Shown: one piece after another, positions 26,104 to 35,606 of the stretch
Layout: each line of letters begins with the position of its first letter
Position numbering within the stretch: the first letter of the stretch is position 1
From: Microscilla marina ATCC 23134
GTDB lineage: Bacteria > Bacteroidota > Bacteroidia > Cytophagales > Microscillaceae
Direction: 5' to 3'
Length of the DNA: 64,000 nucleotides
Assembly: GCF_000169175.1 (NCBI RefSeq)
Contig: NZ_AAWS01000030.1
Location: 1 to 64,000, forward strand
Position numbers and translations under genes: made by a program
The notes under the pieces: model-generated
What the model was told of the DNA's origin: nothing
Databases searched by the model: none
What the model saw: the letters and a program-made list of their open reading frames with translations, nothing else

Positions 26104-27015
26104 ATGGCAAAGGCAGTCAAATACATCGGGTTGCTGGCTATCTTTCTACTATATCACTCTTTTGTAAAGGCGCAGCCCGTTGTCTCCAACAAAGACAGCA
26201 GCCAAGTAAACCGTTCACGGTTACGTACCCTTATTGTGGGCAGCTCGGTATTGTATGGGGCTGGTTTGGTGGGCTTAAATGAGGTTTGGTACAAAAATTC
26301 TCCCAAACAGTCGTTCCATTGGTTTGATGATAGCCAGGAGTGGAAACAAGTAGATAAAGTAGGGCATTTTTACAGTACCTATCATTTTAGCCTGGGGGCT
26401 TCCAGGGCTTTTCGCTGGACAGGCTTGTCAGAAAAAAAGTCGATGTTTTGGGGAGCCATCATGGGCATTGTTGTAATGACCCCAATAGAGATTCTCGATG
26501 GGTTTTCGGCGGGTTATGGTGCTTCACTCAGCGATTTTTTTGCCAATGCCAGCGGCGCTATGTTTTTGTATGGGCAACACGCCTTATGGGGCGAAACCCG
26601 CATCCATCCCAAGTATTCGTTTCACCGTACCAAATACCCCCATCAACGCCCCGAGCTGTTGGGCAAATCGTTTTCTGAAGAAATATTGAAAGACTATAAT
26701 GGGCAAACTTTTTGGCTTTCGATAGACGTTGACAAATTTTTGCCAAAAGGCAACCGCTATCCCAAATGGCTCAACCTGGCAGTAGGCTATGGTGCCGAAA
26801 ATATGATTTTTGCCCGCGACTATCAAAACATTAACGCAGGGCTTCCTCCTTATCGTCAGTTTTACCTTTCGCTTGACCTCGACCTTACAGCCATCAAAAC
26901 TAAAAGTAAGTTTTTAAAAAGTTTGATTTTTTTTGTCAATATGATTCATTTGCCCGCCCCCGCTATATCATTTAGTTCGGCAAAAGGGGTGAGGTTTCAT
27001 GGGTGGTACTATTAA
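26104..27015 (+). CDS. DUF2279-like envelope protein
   Basis: The 303-aa product has a signal peptide ending VKAQ. The core matches DUF2279, a family of predicted periplasmic or membrane proteins common in Bacteroidota: KQVDKVGHFYSTYHFSLGASR, then hydrophobic helices (WGAIMGIVVMTPIEILDGF) and SAGYGASLSDFFANASGAM. The family has no firmly known function. It follows the secretion genes after a 485-base repeat-rich spacer, so co-transcription is doubtful. Confidence 0.8.
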   Translation: MAKAVKYIGLLAIFLLYHSFVKAQPVVSNKDSSQVNRSRLRTLIVGSSVLYGAGLVGLNEVWYKNSPKQSFHWFDDSQEWKQVDKVGHFYSTYHFSLGASRAFRWTGLSEKKSMFWGAIMGIVVMTPIEILDGFSAGYGASLSDFFANASGAMFLYGQHALWGETRIHPKYSFHRTKYPHQRPELLGKSFSEEILKDYNGQTFWLSIDVDKFLPKGNRYPKWLNLAVGYGAENMIFARDYQNINAGLPPYRQFYLSLDLDLTAIKTKSKFLKSLIFFVNMIHLPAPAISFSSAKGVRFHGWYY

Positions 27016-27062
27016 AGAGGCAAATCCTGAGCAGGAAAACTGTGCCTGCATTGTTATTGTGA

Positions 27063-27323
27063 GAGGCAATGAGCATTTACTTGGGTGAGTGCTGTAGCCA
27101 GTACTCCAGACACTACATAAGTAAAGCACTATTTCGCTTCCCCAAATCAAGTTCGCATAGGCGTCAACCTAACTTTTTAGCTGAATGCTTTATAAACAAT
27201 ACCTTAAGTTGAAAATAAGCACCTTTTAAAGTTATTTGATCTTGATGTGTTAGGAACACACGCGGGGACGCGTGCGCCAGCAGCTGGCAATGAGCATTTG
27301 CTTAGGTGGGTGCTGTAGCCAAT
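27063..27323 (+). repeat. Direct repeat pair D
   Basis: GGCAATGAGCATTTACTTGG at 27063 recurs as GGCAATGAGCATTTGCTTAG at 27286, and the similarity continues into GTGCTGTAGCCA for about 38 bases. Between them lies CACGCG-GGGA-CGCGTG, a perfect hairpin. The pair is intergenic. Confidence 0.65.
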
Positions 27324-27358
27324 ATTTAGTTAATTAAAGTTTGATCACTTATTGTATA

Positions 27359-27411
27359 AAGAGTTATTTGGATTGTACATAAAACGCGTATGTTTCAACC
27401 AAATAACTCTT
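27359..27411. repeat. Perfect 13-bp inverted repeat
   Basis: AAGAGTTATTTGG (27359) pairs exactly with CCAAATAACTCTT (to 27411) around a 27-base loop containing ACGCGT. No T run follows, so I do not call it a terminator. Confidence 0.6.
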
Positions 27412-27640
27412 ATTATAAAAGGTGGTGACTTATGCGTCACCCTGTTTGTTCACCTACTTTCCTTAGGTTATGCATATATATACCCAAGTTGTAACCGACA
27501 AATGGATAAAAAAGGATAGATTCTTACTAAAATAAAATATAACTTGCTGAAAATCAGTAATAAAAAAGAGCAACAATTAAAAATTGCTGCCCTTGTACAT
27601 CTAAATTAACACTGATAAAAATTTCTTTTTTGTATATTCC

Positions 27641-30208
27641 TTAGTTGATCCCATCTACATTAGGCACATTGTTGCCACGTCTCTTTTTACGCTTTCGACG
27701 TTTTTTGCGCAGCTCACGCATTTTGCGGGCATCCATCGACATTTTGCCAAAACGATAAGAAAAGCTCAGAAATGCAATGCGGGTTTCTGGCTTAAAATTA
27801 CCCACCTGCATAAAGTCGGTGCCATTGGTAAGGAAGCCGTAACGGCGAGTATTAAATATATCGCTTACTCTTAGCCCCAGGGTGCCCTTGCCTTTCAGTA
27901 CTTTATAGTTAATGGCGGCATCTATTGAATATACTTCTTCCATTTCGCCTTGTGCCAATACAATAGGAGCACGGTAGCGCCCGGTAACCTGGGCGTTGAA
28001 TTTAGAGCTAAATTTAAAGTTACTCAACAGCTTGGTTTGGTAGCTAAATGCTTCGTTATTGAGTTCATTTTCAAGGTTCGAACCATCAATTTCGGTTTTA
28101 TAGAAGTTACCACTCAGGGTAAAATTCCACCATTTGGTCGCCCGCATATTAAAAGCCCCCTCTATGCCATAGTTACGCCCCGACTCCAGGTTGTCATACG
28201 AGCGAGTAATGATATTATTGACGTTGTCTTCCAACAAAATACGTTGAATATTGCCCCGAATGTCTCTAAAATAAGTGGTCATGTTCAAGGTGATGCCTTT
28301 GTGAGTATGGGTATAGCTTAACTCATAAGAGTTGATAAACTCAGGCAGTAAGGCTGGGTTTCCCTGAAACTGGTTGTTGGCATCTATTCTGATAATAAAA
28401 GGGTTGAGGGCACGGGTACGGGGGCGGTTGATACGTCGGCTATAGTTGGCAGTAAAGGTTCCCTGCTTACTGATTTTATAGCTTACAAAACCACTTGGAA
28501 ACATATTTAAAAACTCGTTTTTGTAGCTTTGGTCAGTGTTTTCAACTACCGCATCCGACATGGTTTGTTCTACTCGCAAACCTACCTGAAAGCTTAACTT
28601 TTTGGTCAATTCATGATTGTAGATACCATAAGCGGCGTGTACTTGCTCATCGTAACGAAAATCATTGTTTTGAGTAAGGTCTGGGATGTAGTTGCCCGTT
28701 CCGGTGGCATCGTTCAACACCGAATAACCATTGAATATATTTCTTATAGTGGTTTTGAGTCCCATTTCCAGTTTTACGCTTTTATTTACTGGCAACTCAA
28801 AATCCAGTTGGGCGGTAGTGATATTAAACTTATTGTCGGTTTCGTTAATAGTCAATGCCGAATTACCTCCTGTGGGGGTACCATCTTCATTGCGAGGGGC
28901 AAGGGCAAGGTCTGAACTAAACAAGCTGCTTGAACGCGAATGACGTATGTCTAACGCCAGGACTTTATCAGGGTTATTAAAATACCTTTTGTAGCCAGCG
29001 TTAAAATCCATATTATTACCATCACTTCCCAACTCATTGTTGAGCAATGAGCGCGACAAAAAAGTACGATTGCCTCCGTTTACTTGTTGCTCGTTTACCT
29101 GGTCAGTGATCATGTCTCTGCCAAAGCCTCTGATGCTGTACAAACCACTAAAAGTCAAGGTGTTTTTTTCGTTCAGGTTGATGTCTATTCCTGCTTTGAG
29201 CAAGTTTGAATGAAACTGCATATCACCATCGCCTACTTGATTCAAAAAAGTAGTCGTGTCACGGGCGTCGTTGTAAGTTTCACGCACATTGGTAGAGTTC
29301 ATAAAACGGTTGAACAAGTTGCCGCTATAGTTTACATAGGCGTTAACAGCTCCAGTACGCAATCCCAGGCGAAGCGAACCACTGTATTTGTCGTTGGTAC
29401 CTACATTGAGGTTTACAAAACCGTTCATTCCACGTAATACGTTCTTTTTCAGTACAATATTAATGATACCCGACATTCCGTCTGGGTCATATTTTGCCGA
29501 GGGATTGGTAATTACTTCTATTTTTTTGATGCTCGATGCCGGAATTTGCTCCAAAGCAGCCTGGCGCCCACTCCCTGTCAATCCAGAAGGCTTGCCATCA
29601 ATAAACACCGTTACATTGGCGCTTCCGCGTAAACTCACATTGCCATCTTGGTCTACATCTACTGAGGGCACATTTTGCAACGCATCTAACGAGGTACCAC
29701 CAGTACTGGTAATGTTTTTTTCTACATTGAACACCTTACGATCGGCCTTGATCTCCATTGTTTCACGTTCAGCAGTTACAGTGACAGTGCCCAGCTTTTC
29801 GGTGCTCGATGCTATGCTCACTTCCCCCATATTTTGTTCTATGCCATCGCCCCGGTATTTTTTAGGAAAGAGTTTGATGGGGCCCAGGGTTTTTACTTTA
29901 TAGCCAATATAATTTACTTTCAACTGGTACATTCCTAGCTTTACCTCACTGATAGAAAACTTGCCCTTGTCATTGGCAATGGCTCCTGTAACTATTTTTT
30001 TTGTACGCATGTTTACCAACGCCACTGTAGCAAACTCTACTGGTTTTCCGGTAGAAGCATCTTTTACCACGCCATATACTTTTCCAATGGCGGGCATTTG
30101 CCTTTTTTGCCCTTTTTTGACAGGAGGTTTTTTTTGCTGCGCCTGAGTACTTGTAAAGCCCAGTATCAGCCCAAACACTAAGAGTTTGATAATAAGAAGG
30201 TTTTTCAT
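27641..30208 (-). CDS. TonB-dependent receptor, outer-membrane beta-barrel family
   Basis: From the ATG at 30208 (MKNLLIIKLL) the protein has a signal peptide ending STQAQ. Next come a carboxypeptidase-like regulatory domain (GKVYGVVKDASTGKPVEFATV), a plug with DALQNVPSVDVDQDGNVSLRG and SAKYDPDGMSGIINIVLK, and a barrel of about 600 residues. It should import or bind a ligand at the outer membrane with TonB energy, though this branch often lacks a TonB box. The protein continues past the last barrel strand (SYRFGKM) with about 30 mostly basic residues. No SusD or transport partner is adjacent, so the ligand is unknown. Longer starts (30238, 30298) add no recognisable signal. Confidence 0.9.
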   Translation of the reverse strand: MKNLLIIKLLVFGLILGFTSTQAQQKKPPVKKGQKRQMPAIGKVYGVVKDASTGKPVEFATVALVNMRTKKIVTGAIANDKGKFSISEVKLGMYQLKVNYIGYKVKTLGPIKLFPKKYRGDGIEQNMGEVSIASSTEKLGTVTVTAERETMEIKADRKVFNVEKNITSTGGTSLDALQNVPSVDVDQDGNVSLRGSANVTVFIDGKPSGLTGSGRQAALEQIPASSIKKIEVITNPSAKYDPDGMSGIINIVLKKNVLRGMNGFVNLNVGTNDKYSGSLRLGLRTGAVNAYVNYSGNLFNRFMNSTNVRETYNDARDTTTFLNQVGDGDMQFHSNLLKAGIDINLNEKNTLTFSGLYSIRGFGRDMITDQVNEQQVNGGNRTFLSRSLLNNELGSDGNNMDFNAGYKRYFNNPDKVLALDIRHSRSSSLFSSDLALAPRNEDGTPTGGNSALTINETDNKFNITTAQLDFELPVNKSVKLEMGLKTTIRNIFNGYSVLNDATGTGNYIPDLTQNNDFRYDEQVHAAYGIYNHELTKKLSFQVGLRVEQTMSDAVVENTDQSYKNEFLNMFPSGFVSYKISKQGTFTANYSRRINRPRTRALNPFIIRIDANNQFQGNPALLPEFINSYELSYTHTHKGITLNMTTYFRDIRGNIQRILLEDNVNNIITRSYDNLESGRNYGIEGAFNMRATKWWNFTLSGNFYKTEIDGSNLENELNNEAFSYQTKLLSNFKFSSKFNAQVTGRYRAPIVLAQGEMEEVYSIDAAINYKVLKGKGTLGLRVSDIFNTRRYGFLTNGTDFMQVGNFKPETRIAFLSFSYRFGKMSMDARKMRELRKKRRKRKKRRGNNVPNVDGIN

Positions 30209-30298
30209 GGTATAACTTTTTGGGGTATAATTTTTCATTGGTATAAATGTTTTCTTAGGAATGTATGCTGTTTGGTTAAAAATAGGAGCGAACCACAA

Positions 30299-30798
30299 AC
30301 TGAATTTGTATTACTTACCTGTTGTAAAATAATGTGGTATACACCTGTGTCATAACCTGGATTTAACTAATGTTCAATAGAAGCATGCATCATCTTTAAA
30401 AAATCACAATTTTATAGTCTATTTGGTTGCTATATATGGGAAGCAACGTTTCTACAAAACTAGTGAATGACTCTATTTCATACATGCATAATCTACCTAT
30501 AGCCTTATTTTCTAGACCAATCACCCAATCACATCTCTATGAAATGCCTGATTTTATAGATGAGTTAAAGTGCAGATTATCAATTATTTAACAAATAATT
30601 AACAGGTAGTAATGGGAGGTTACTCTACTGGGTGGGCGTTTACGCACAGGAGTGTTGAGCGCTTTTTCCTGTTTTTGCTACAAGCTATATACCGAAGGTC
30701 GTTGCCTAAATTTGTTTATCCCCTTAAACTTATAGAACTTTGCAGTTACAAACATTCGGGGCAACTGAACCGCCCTCACTACCCTTTAAAAGACTAAG
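30299..30798. other. Intergenic region, nothing recognised
   Basis: This 500-base spacer between the divergent TonB receptor and rlmN genes contains no gene or repeat I can support. Near 30712-30736, TTG and GAACTTTG resemble an rlmN promoter with one mismatch in the -7 box. Confidence 0.4.
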
Positions 30799-31854
30799 AT
30801 GATGGCGACAGTAAGCCAAAAACAAGATATAAGAAAATTTTCGGTAGCTGATATTAGCAGCTTTTTGGCAAGTAAAGGTGAAAAAGCCTTTCGAGCCAAA
30901 CAAATATATGCCTGGCTGTGGCAAAAGTCGGCAAACAGTTTTGAGGAGATGACCAACCTGTCGCTCAAGCTGCGGGAAATGTTACAAGCACACTTCGACA
31001 TTACTGCATTGACAGTAGACCAACAACAAATTAGTAATGACCAAACAATTAAGTCTACCTTTAAACTTTACGATAATCATATCATAGAAGGAGTGCTCAT
31101 TCCGGCTAAAGACCGAATGACCGCCTGTGTGTCGTCGCAAGTGGGTTGCTCGCTTACCTGTAAGTTTTGCGCTACAGGTTATATGTCGCGCAAGCGTAAC
31201 CTGGAGCCAGGAGAGATTTATGATCAGGTAGTGGCCATTGCCCGACAAGCAGAAGAAAACTACGAACAACCCCTCACCAATATAGTATATATGGGGATGG
31301 GCGAACCTCTGCTCAATTATGCCAACGTACTAAAATCAGTAGAGCACATTACCTCGCCCGAAGGCTTAAATATGTCGCCTAAGCGAATTACAATATCTAC
31401 TGCAGGCATTGCCAAAATGATTAGAAAGCTAGGCGATGACGAAGTGAAATTTAACCTGGCTTTGTCGTTGCACGCTGCCAACGATGAAAAGCGCAACGAA
31501 ATAATGCCTATTAACGAGAGTAACACCTTGGTAGCTTTGCGCGATGCCTTGAAATACTACTTTCAGAAAACCAAAAACCGGGTGACTTACGAGTACATTG
31601 TTTTTCATAACTTTAACGACTCGCTCAAAGACGCTGAAGAGCTATATCGTTTTACCCGTCATTTGCCTTGCAAAGTAAATATTATAGAGTATAACCCCAT
31701 TGCAGAGGCAGATTTTGTAAATACTAAAGAAGACAAGTTGGCTAAGTTTGCCAAATACCTGGAAGGCAAAGGGGTGATTGTAAACGTGAGACGTAGCCGA
31801 GGCAAAGACATTGACGCTGCCTGTGGACAATTGGCGATCAAAGAAGAGAAATAG
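30799..31854 (+). CDS. rlmN: Dual-specificity RNA methyltransferase RlmN
   Basis: This radical-SAM enzyme (351 aa) methylates C2 of adenine 2503 in 23S rRNA and often A37 of some tRNAs. The iron-sulphur cluster motif is CSLTCKFC (Cys117, Cys121, Cys124). The methyl-carrying pair appears as Cys110 in MTACVSSQVG and Cys342 in DAACGQLA near the C-terminus, so all catalytic residues are present. MGMGEPLLNY and STAGI motifs confirm RlmN and not Cfr in context. ATG at 30799 is followed by a second ATG; either fits. It is monocistronic with a strong terminator. Confidence 0.96.
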   Translation: MMATVSQKQDIRKFSVADISSFLASKGEKAFRAKQIYAWLWQKSANSFEEMTNLSLKLREMLQAHFDITALTVDQQQISNDQTIKSTFKLYDNHIIEGVLIPAKDRMTACVSSQVGCSLTCKFCATGYMSRKRNLEPGEIYDQVVAIARQAEENYEQPLTNIVYMGMGEPLLNYANVLKSVEHITSPEGLNMSPKRITISTAGIAKMIRKLGDDEVKFNLALSLHAANDEKRNEIMPINESNTLVALRDALKYYFQKTKNRVTYEYIVFHNFNDSLKDAEELYRFTRHLPCKVNIIEYNPIAEADFVNTKEDKLAKFAKYLEGKGVIVNVRRSRGKDIDAACGQLAIKEEK

Positions 31855-31874
31855 TCGATACGAAATATTTATAT

Positions 31875-31917
31875 AAAAAAAGCTCAGCTGTTATTAAAAC
31901 AACTGAGCTTTTTTTTG
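31875..31917 (+). terminator. Intrinsic terminator after rlmN
   Basis: AAAGCTCAG pairs with CTGAGCTTT across a 15-base loop, flanked by A and T runs. It may also serve the minus-strand gene that ends at 31971. Confidence 0.85.
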
Positions 31918-31970
31918 ATGTAAAAGAAGGAAAACCAAGAACCCAGTCCCTAGCTCCTAGCCCCTATAAC

Positions 31971-32411
31971 TTATCTCCTAAAACTCAACACCCCACCCGA
32001 ACAATAGTCAGAGGTTTTCTTGGTATCATAAGTAAACCGAATGTAGTAGATACCAGTACGTTGGCAAGTGTATTGAATAGCATCGTAATACTTGCCTTCT
32101 ACATAACTGGTAGCAATGGCTTTTTTACGTGAATTGAGCAAGGTAATTTTTAAACCTTCGTTTTTGCGGCCTTTTCTGGCAAGCGATATAAGGTATTTTG
32201 AGTTACGACTAAGAATGTAAGAGTATTCAATTTTTTTCTTTTTACCACCCAACCCATTGACAGGGTATCCTTTGAGAAAGGTAAAACCTTTGGGTAGACT
32301 GCTAATACCCTTGCGTACAATTTGCTTGGCTGAGCAGGGAGCGTTGGTTACCGGAGTAGGTGATGGGTGGAACCAAGACATTAACGAAGCGAGTAAGAAA
32401 CTGAAGATCAT
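31971..32411 (-). CDS. Small secreted protein, paralogue pair member 1
   Basis: I do not recognise the family. The 146-aa product begins with a signal peptide (MIFSFLLASLMSWF) and continues with a domain shared with the protein encoded at 32887: LPKGFTFLKGYPVNG, GGKKKKIEYSYILS, LNSRKKAIATSYVEGKYY and a last strand ending GGVLSFRR. Conserved cysteines (one near residue 26, two more late in the chain) suggest disulphides outside the cytoplasm. The glycine- and beta-rich pattern recalls small surface domains. Both copies are on the same strand, consistent with duplication. Confidence 0.7.
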   Translation of the reverse strand: MIFSFLLASLMSWFHPSPTPVTNAPCSAKQIVRKGISSLPKGFTFLKGYPVNGLGGKKKKIEYSYILSRNSKYLISLARKGRKNEGLKITLLNSRKKAIATSYVEGKYYDAIQYTCQRTGIYYIRFTYDTKKTSDYCSGGVLSFRR

Positions 32412-32442
32412 GAGTAGCTTTGTTTTTTGTTGAGACTAAGTA

Positions 32443-32597
32443 CACTGTAAAATAAATATCTTATGCTTTTTTCGGCTTCTTTTGCCCTCTGACTTCTCTT
32501 TACAAAAATCGCGTAGCTTTGGCTATGCTCTATTTGTAAAGATCGCCATCAAACAAAATAAACTCGAACTAAATAACAACTTACTTAATTTACAGTG
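32443..32597. mobile_element. MITE-like element E, copy 1
   Basis: The ends CACTGTAAA and TTTACAGTG are perfect 9-bp inverted repeats. ACTAAGTA lies directly left of the element and one base away on the right (32435-32442 and 32599-32606), like a target duplication. The 155-bp interior carries GCGTAGCTTTGGCTATGCTC, which a second copy at 58203-58368 has in inverted form. It encodes nothing. Confidence 0.7.
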
Positions 32598-32674
32598 TAC
32601 TAAGTAACAATGTTCAAAATAAGTTTCCGAATTTTGGATATATACCCGAAACTAACTGCGGCATTTTTTGAAGG

Positions 32675-32689
32675 CGTAGCAGCGCTACG
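32675..32689. repeat. 15-bp hairpin CGTAGC-AGC-GCTACG
   Basis: Perfect 6-bp stem in the spacer after element E. Its outer flanks carry ACTAACT and AGTTAGT (about 32651 and 32708), so it could be a small relative of the MITE-like elements. Confidence 0.35.
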
Positions 32690-32886
32690 GCTGATAAAAA
32701 TAACAAAAGTTAGTAAAGGGGATTTATTCTAAATCAGACAGTTATTGCGAATATGTTACTAAATAATGTTTGAAAAATAAAACGTCTGTTTGGCGGTTAT
32801 TTTTTATCCATTACTAAAAAGACTTTCCAAATTATAAAAATTCAGAAAGCCTTTGAATAAAGTTGTGATATATTTAACAGAGTTGA

Positions 32887-33342
32887 TTAACGTTTGAACG
32901 CCAATACACCTCCTGCGCAATAATCGTGTTTGCCATCAAATCTAAAGGTAATGTAGTAGATACCAGTAGCACCACACTTATACCCTAAACCTGGGTAATA
33001 TTTACCTTTTACATAGCTTGAGGCTATTTTTTTTCTTCTAGAGTTCATAATCGAAACAATTACTCCTACATTTTTTGGGTGACTATTTTTTAGTCTCACA
33101 GTGTAAGTAGAGTTCTTACTGAAAATGTATGAGTACTTAATCGTTTTTCTTGATCCACCTCTACCATCAATCGGGTAAGCTTTTAAGAAAGTATAACCTC
33201 TTGGTAGTTTGCTGATTGCTGCGTCAGTAAAAGCTTTTGTATTGCAAGCCATTGGTTTTACAGCTTCTGCCTTTACTGGCGTAGTTGGTGAAACATTGGT
33301 GAATGAAAGAAAAAACGACAGAATTAGATTCAAGACCATCAT
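32887..33342 (-). CDS. Small secreted protein, paralogue pair member 2
   Basis: The 151-aa product shares about half its residues with the 31971 protein over the mature part: LPRGYTFLKAYPIDG, GGSRKTIKYSYIFSKNS, MNSRRKKIASSYVKGKYYPG, and TGIYYITFRFDGKHDYCAGGVLAFKR in sections. The signal peptide (MMVLNLILSFFLSFTNV) is clear. Function is unknown; the charged, conserved exterior motifs and Cys pairs suggest a secreted binding domain. The gene is followed by the MITE-bearing spacer that separates it from its paralogue. Confidence 0.72.
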   Translation of the reverse strand: MMVLNLILSFFLSFTNVSPTTPVKAEAVKPMACNTKAFTDAAISKLPRGYTFLKAYPIDGRGGSRKTIKYSYIFSKNSTYTVRLKNSHPKNVGVIVSIMNSRRKKIASSYVKGKYYPGLGYKCGATGIYYITFRFDGKHDYCAGGVLAFKR

Positions 33343-33658
33343 AATAATTTTGGTTTTTTAGTAGAATTATGTCAAAAATGCTTTGTTTTTATTCTTTGTG
33401 TAAAACAATTGATCTGTTAGAGATTTAAACAAAAAATATAAATCAATCTCATAAAAGCTTACTTTACAAATGTATAATATTTTTTGAAAAACCCCATATC
33501 ATCGAAACTTTTTAAAAGATCAAATGATATGGCTCACTGGATTTTCTTAAGTAACTCATTCCGCTTTGAAAAATTTTACATAATCAAACAAAATTATAGA
33601 TTATGCCTTTTTTATTAGACGAAACGATTGATTTGTAATACCTGCATTTATCAGGTTT

Positions 33659-35221
33659 TTAAAAGCTTTCCAATAACACATTCATACGAAAACTAAGCGG
33701 GTTTAGTTTTTCTAATATTTGAGAAATGAACGCAGGATTATTGACATAAATACTCAAAATATTGTCTTTACGCTCTTGTGGGGCTCCATTTGGAAACAAT
33801 TTTTCTTTCAATTTTAGTAGTTGATTAATTTCAGTTTCCAATTTACGTTCTTCCGACTTCTTGAGCCTTTTCTCTATATTGCCCAACGATTTCAGGCTTT
33901 TTTGCTGCTCCGATTTAATAAAACCTTCCAATGATTTATCTACTTCTAGGGCTTTTTGCACCACACTGGCAAACGCTTGATTGAGGGTTGCTACCTCTTG
34001 GTCGAGCTTAAGTTCGTTTTCTGAGTTTTTGAGGACAAAGTTTTTGCGCAATGTTACCTCGTCTAAAAATAAGTCGGCAATGCTTAAATCCAACTTTTCC
34101 TTTTTCTTATGATTGATGTGGTCAACAAAAAGCACAAAGTTGCGGGGTTGTAACAAAGGAAAAGGACATTGGAAATGTTCAAACACCCCTTTGAGCTGTA
34201 GCCAGTATACAAGCTCGCTTGGGCCACCTATATAGCTCAGGTTAGGCAAAATACACTCTTGATACAAGGGGCGCAAAATAACATTGGGGCTAAACCTTTC
34301 AGGGTGTTGCTCAATGAGTGCTTCCATTTGGGCAGGTGAAAAGCTCAAGTCGGTGTTCAAGACCTTAAACTCTTCGCCCTCTCGAACAATGCGTTCACGG
34401 GTGTTGCCTTCCAGGTAAAAGAAATTGATTTCGCGGGGGGTTACTTGAGTTTTATAATTGAGTTGGTCTAGTTTTTCGCTGGTTTGGCGCACAATGTCAA
34501 AAGATGCCGGGGTCAGTACCTCTTTTTTGATAATGGGCTGAAAAACCTTTTTGAGTCCAGTGTGGTCAGCATCCAGAATAACCAGGTCAGTATTGGCAAA
34601 TAGTTGGTGCACCAGGTAGCGGGTGGCGTCGCTCAACGATGAGTGCTGAGCGTAAGCCTGGGCAAATAAATCTGTTTTGGGCTCATTGATTTTTTCAAAT
34701 ATTTGGGCTACATTTTCGGGGTTAAACTGCCCCACGGCTCCTGTTTGGTCAGTGTTCCAGGTGTAGGTTTTGCCAAACAAATTGAAATGATTGATTTCAG
34801 CAAAGTCGTGGTCTTCGCTCGCCATCCAATAAACAGGTATAAAGTTGTACGCTGGATATTTGGCTTTCAAGGCTTTGGCAGTATTAATTGCTGCCGCAAT
34901 TTTATACACAAAATATAAAGGTCCCGTGGCAAGGTTGAGCTGGTGCCCGGTAGTTACAGTAAAAGTATTGTCTTCAAGCAAAGCATCTATTTGTGCCTGA
35001 GGGGGAGCAGGCACGTGTTGGTATTGTTGAGTGAGTGCCTTGTGTAGTACTTGGCGGGTGTCAGCCGAAAACGTTTTTTTGAGGGCGATTTGCTGTTCGA
35101 AGTTTTCGATGTGGGGCAATTGGTGATAAAACTCCTTCAGGGCGTCTTTTCCGGTGATATAGTCTACAAAAGTGTCAGAGAATACGCCTGTTTGGGCAAA
35201 ATCAATTTGATGTAATTGCAT
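33659..35221 (-). CDS. bshC: Putative bacillithiol biosynthesis cysteine ligase BshC
   Basis: At 520 aa this matches BshC, which joins cysteine to glucosaminyl-malate in the last step of bacillithiol synthesis. Diagnostic segments are VTTGHQLNLATGPLYFVYK (near residue 90), PVYWMASEDHDFAEI (about 130-145), LDADHTGLKK, and RPLYQECILPNLSYIGGPSELVYW in the middle. A coiled-coil stretch rich in Lys and Glu (about 395-470) matches the BshC helical insert. The start ATG at 35221 gives the expected N-terminus MQLHQIDF. No bshA or bshB is adjacent, as is usual for Bacteroidota. Confidence 0.92.
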   Translation of the reverse strand: MQLHQIDFAQTGVFSDTFVDYITGKDALKEFYHQLPHIENFEQQIALKKTFSADTRQVLHKALTQQYQHVPAPPQAQIDALLEDNTFTVTTGHQLNLATGPLYFVYKIAAAINTAKALKAKYPAYNFIPVYWMASEDHDFAEINHFNLFGKTYTWNTDQTGAVGQFNPENVAQIFEKINEPKTDLFAQAYAQHSSLSDATRYLVHQLFANTDLVILDADHTGLKKVFQPIIKKEVLTPASFDIVRQTSEKLDQLNYKTQVTPREINFFYLEGNTRERIVREGEEFKVLNTDLSFSPAQMEALIEQHPERFSPNVILRPLYQECILPNLSYIGGPSELVYWLQLKGVFEHFQCPFPLLQPRNFVLFVDHINHKKKEKLDLSIADLFLDEVTLRKNFVLKNSENELKLDQEVATLNQAFASVVQKALEVDKSLEGFIKSEQQKSLKSLGNIEKRLKKSEERKLETEINQLLKLKEKLFPNGAPQERKDNILSIYVNNPAFISQILEKLNPLSFRMNVLLESF

Positions 35222-35606
35222 GGTGTAACTTGTTTGTTTATGTTGAAGCCTTTGGTGTTTTAGTGTTTGTATAATGAAAGTAAGCCAAACTAAAGGCCAC
35301 GGCTGAGTTTAAGTAATTTATTGATTATTAGATAGTTGTTCTGGGCTGATGAATGAAGCCTTTATTTGTGAAGCAAAAATACAGGGATTTTTAAATGTGT
35401 CCTGTTAAATGGATGTTAAGTTAGATTAGCCCTGGTTTTTTTTATATCAAACAGGCAAACTCAGGGTTTAACGAGTATTTGGCGATGTAATGAAAATTGT
35501 TAATTTCGTTGTTAGTCTTACAAATACTTTCTTGCTATATTATCCATCCAATCACACCTATTCAAATAATAAAACAATATACTCATATAACAATAAACAA
35601 CAAATT

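Noticed and set aside
30612-30797. 61-codon frame before rlmN
   Set aside because: No recognisable protein; it fills the promoter region.
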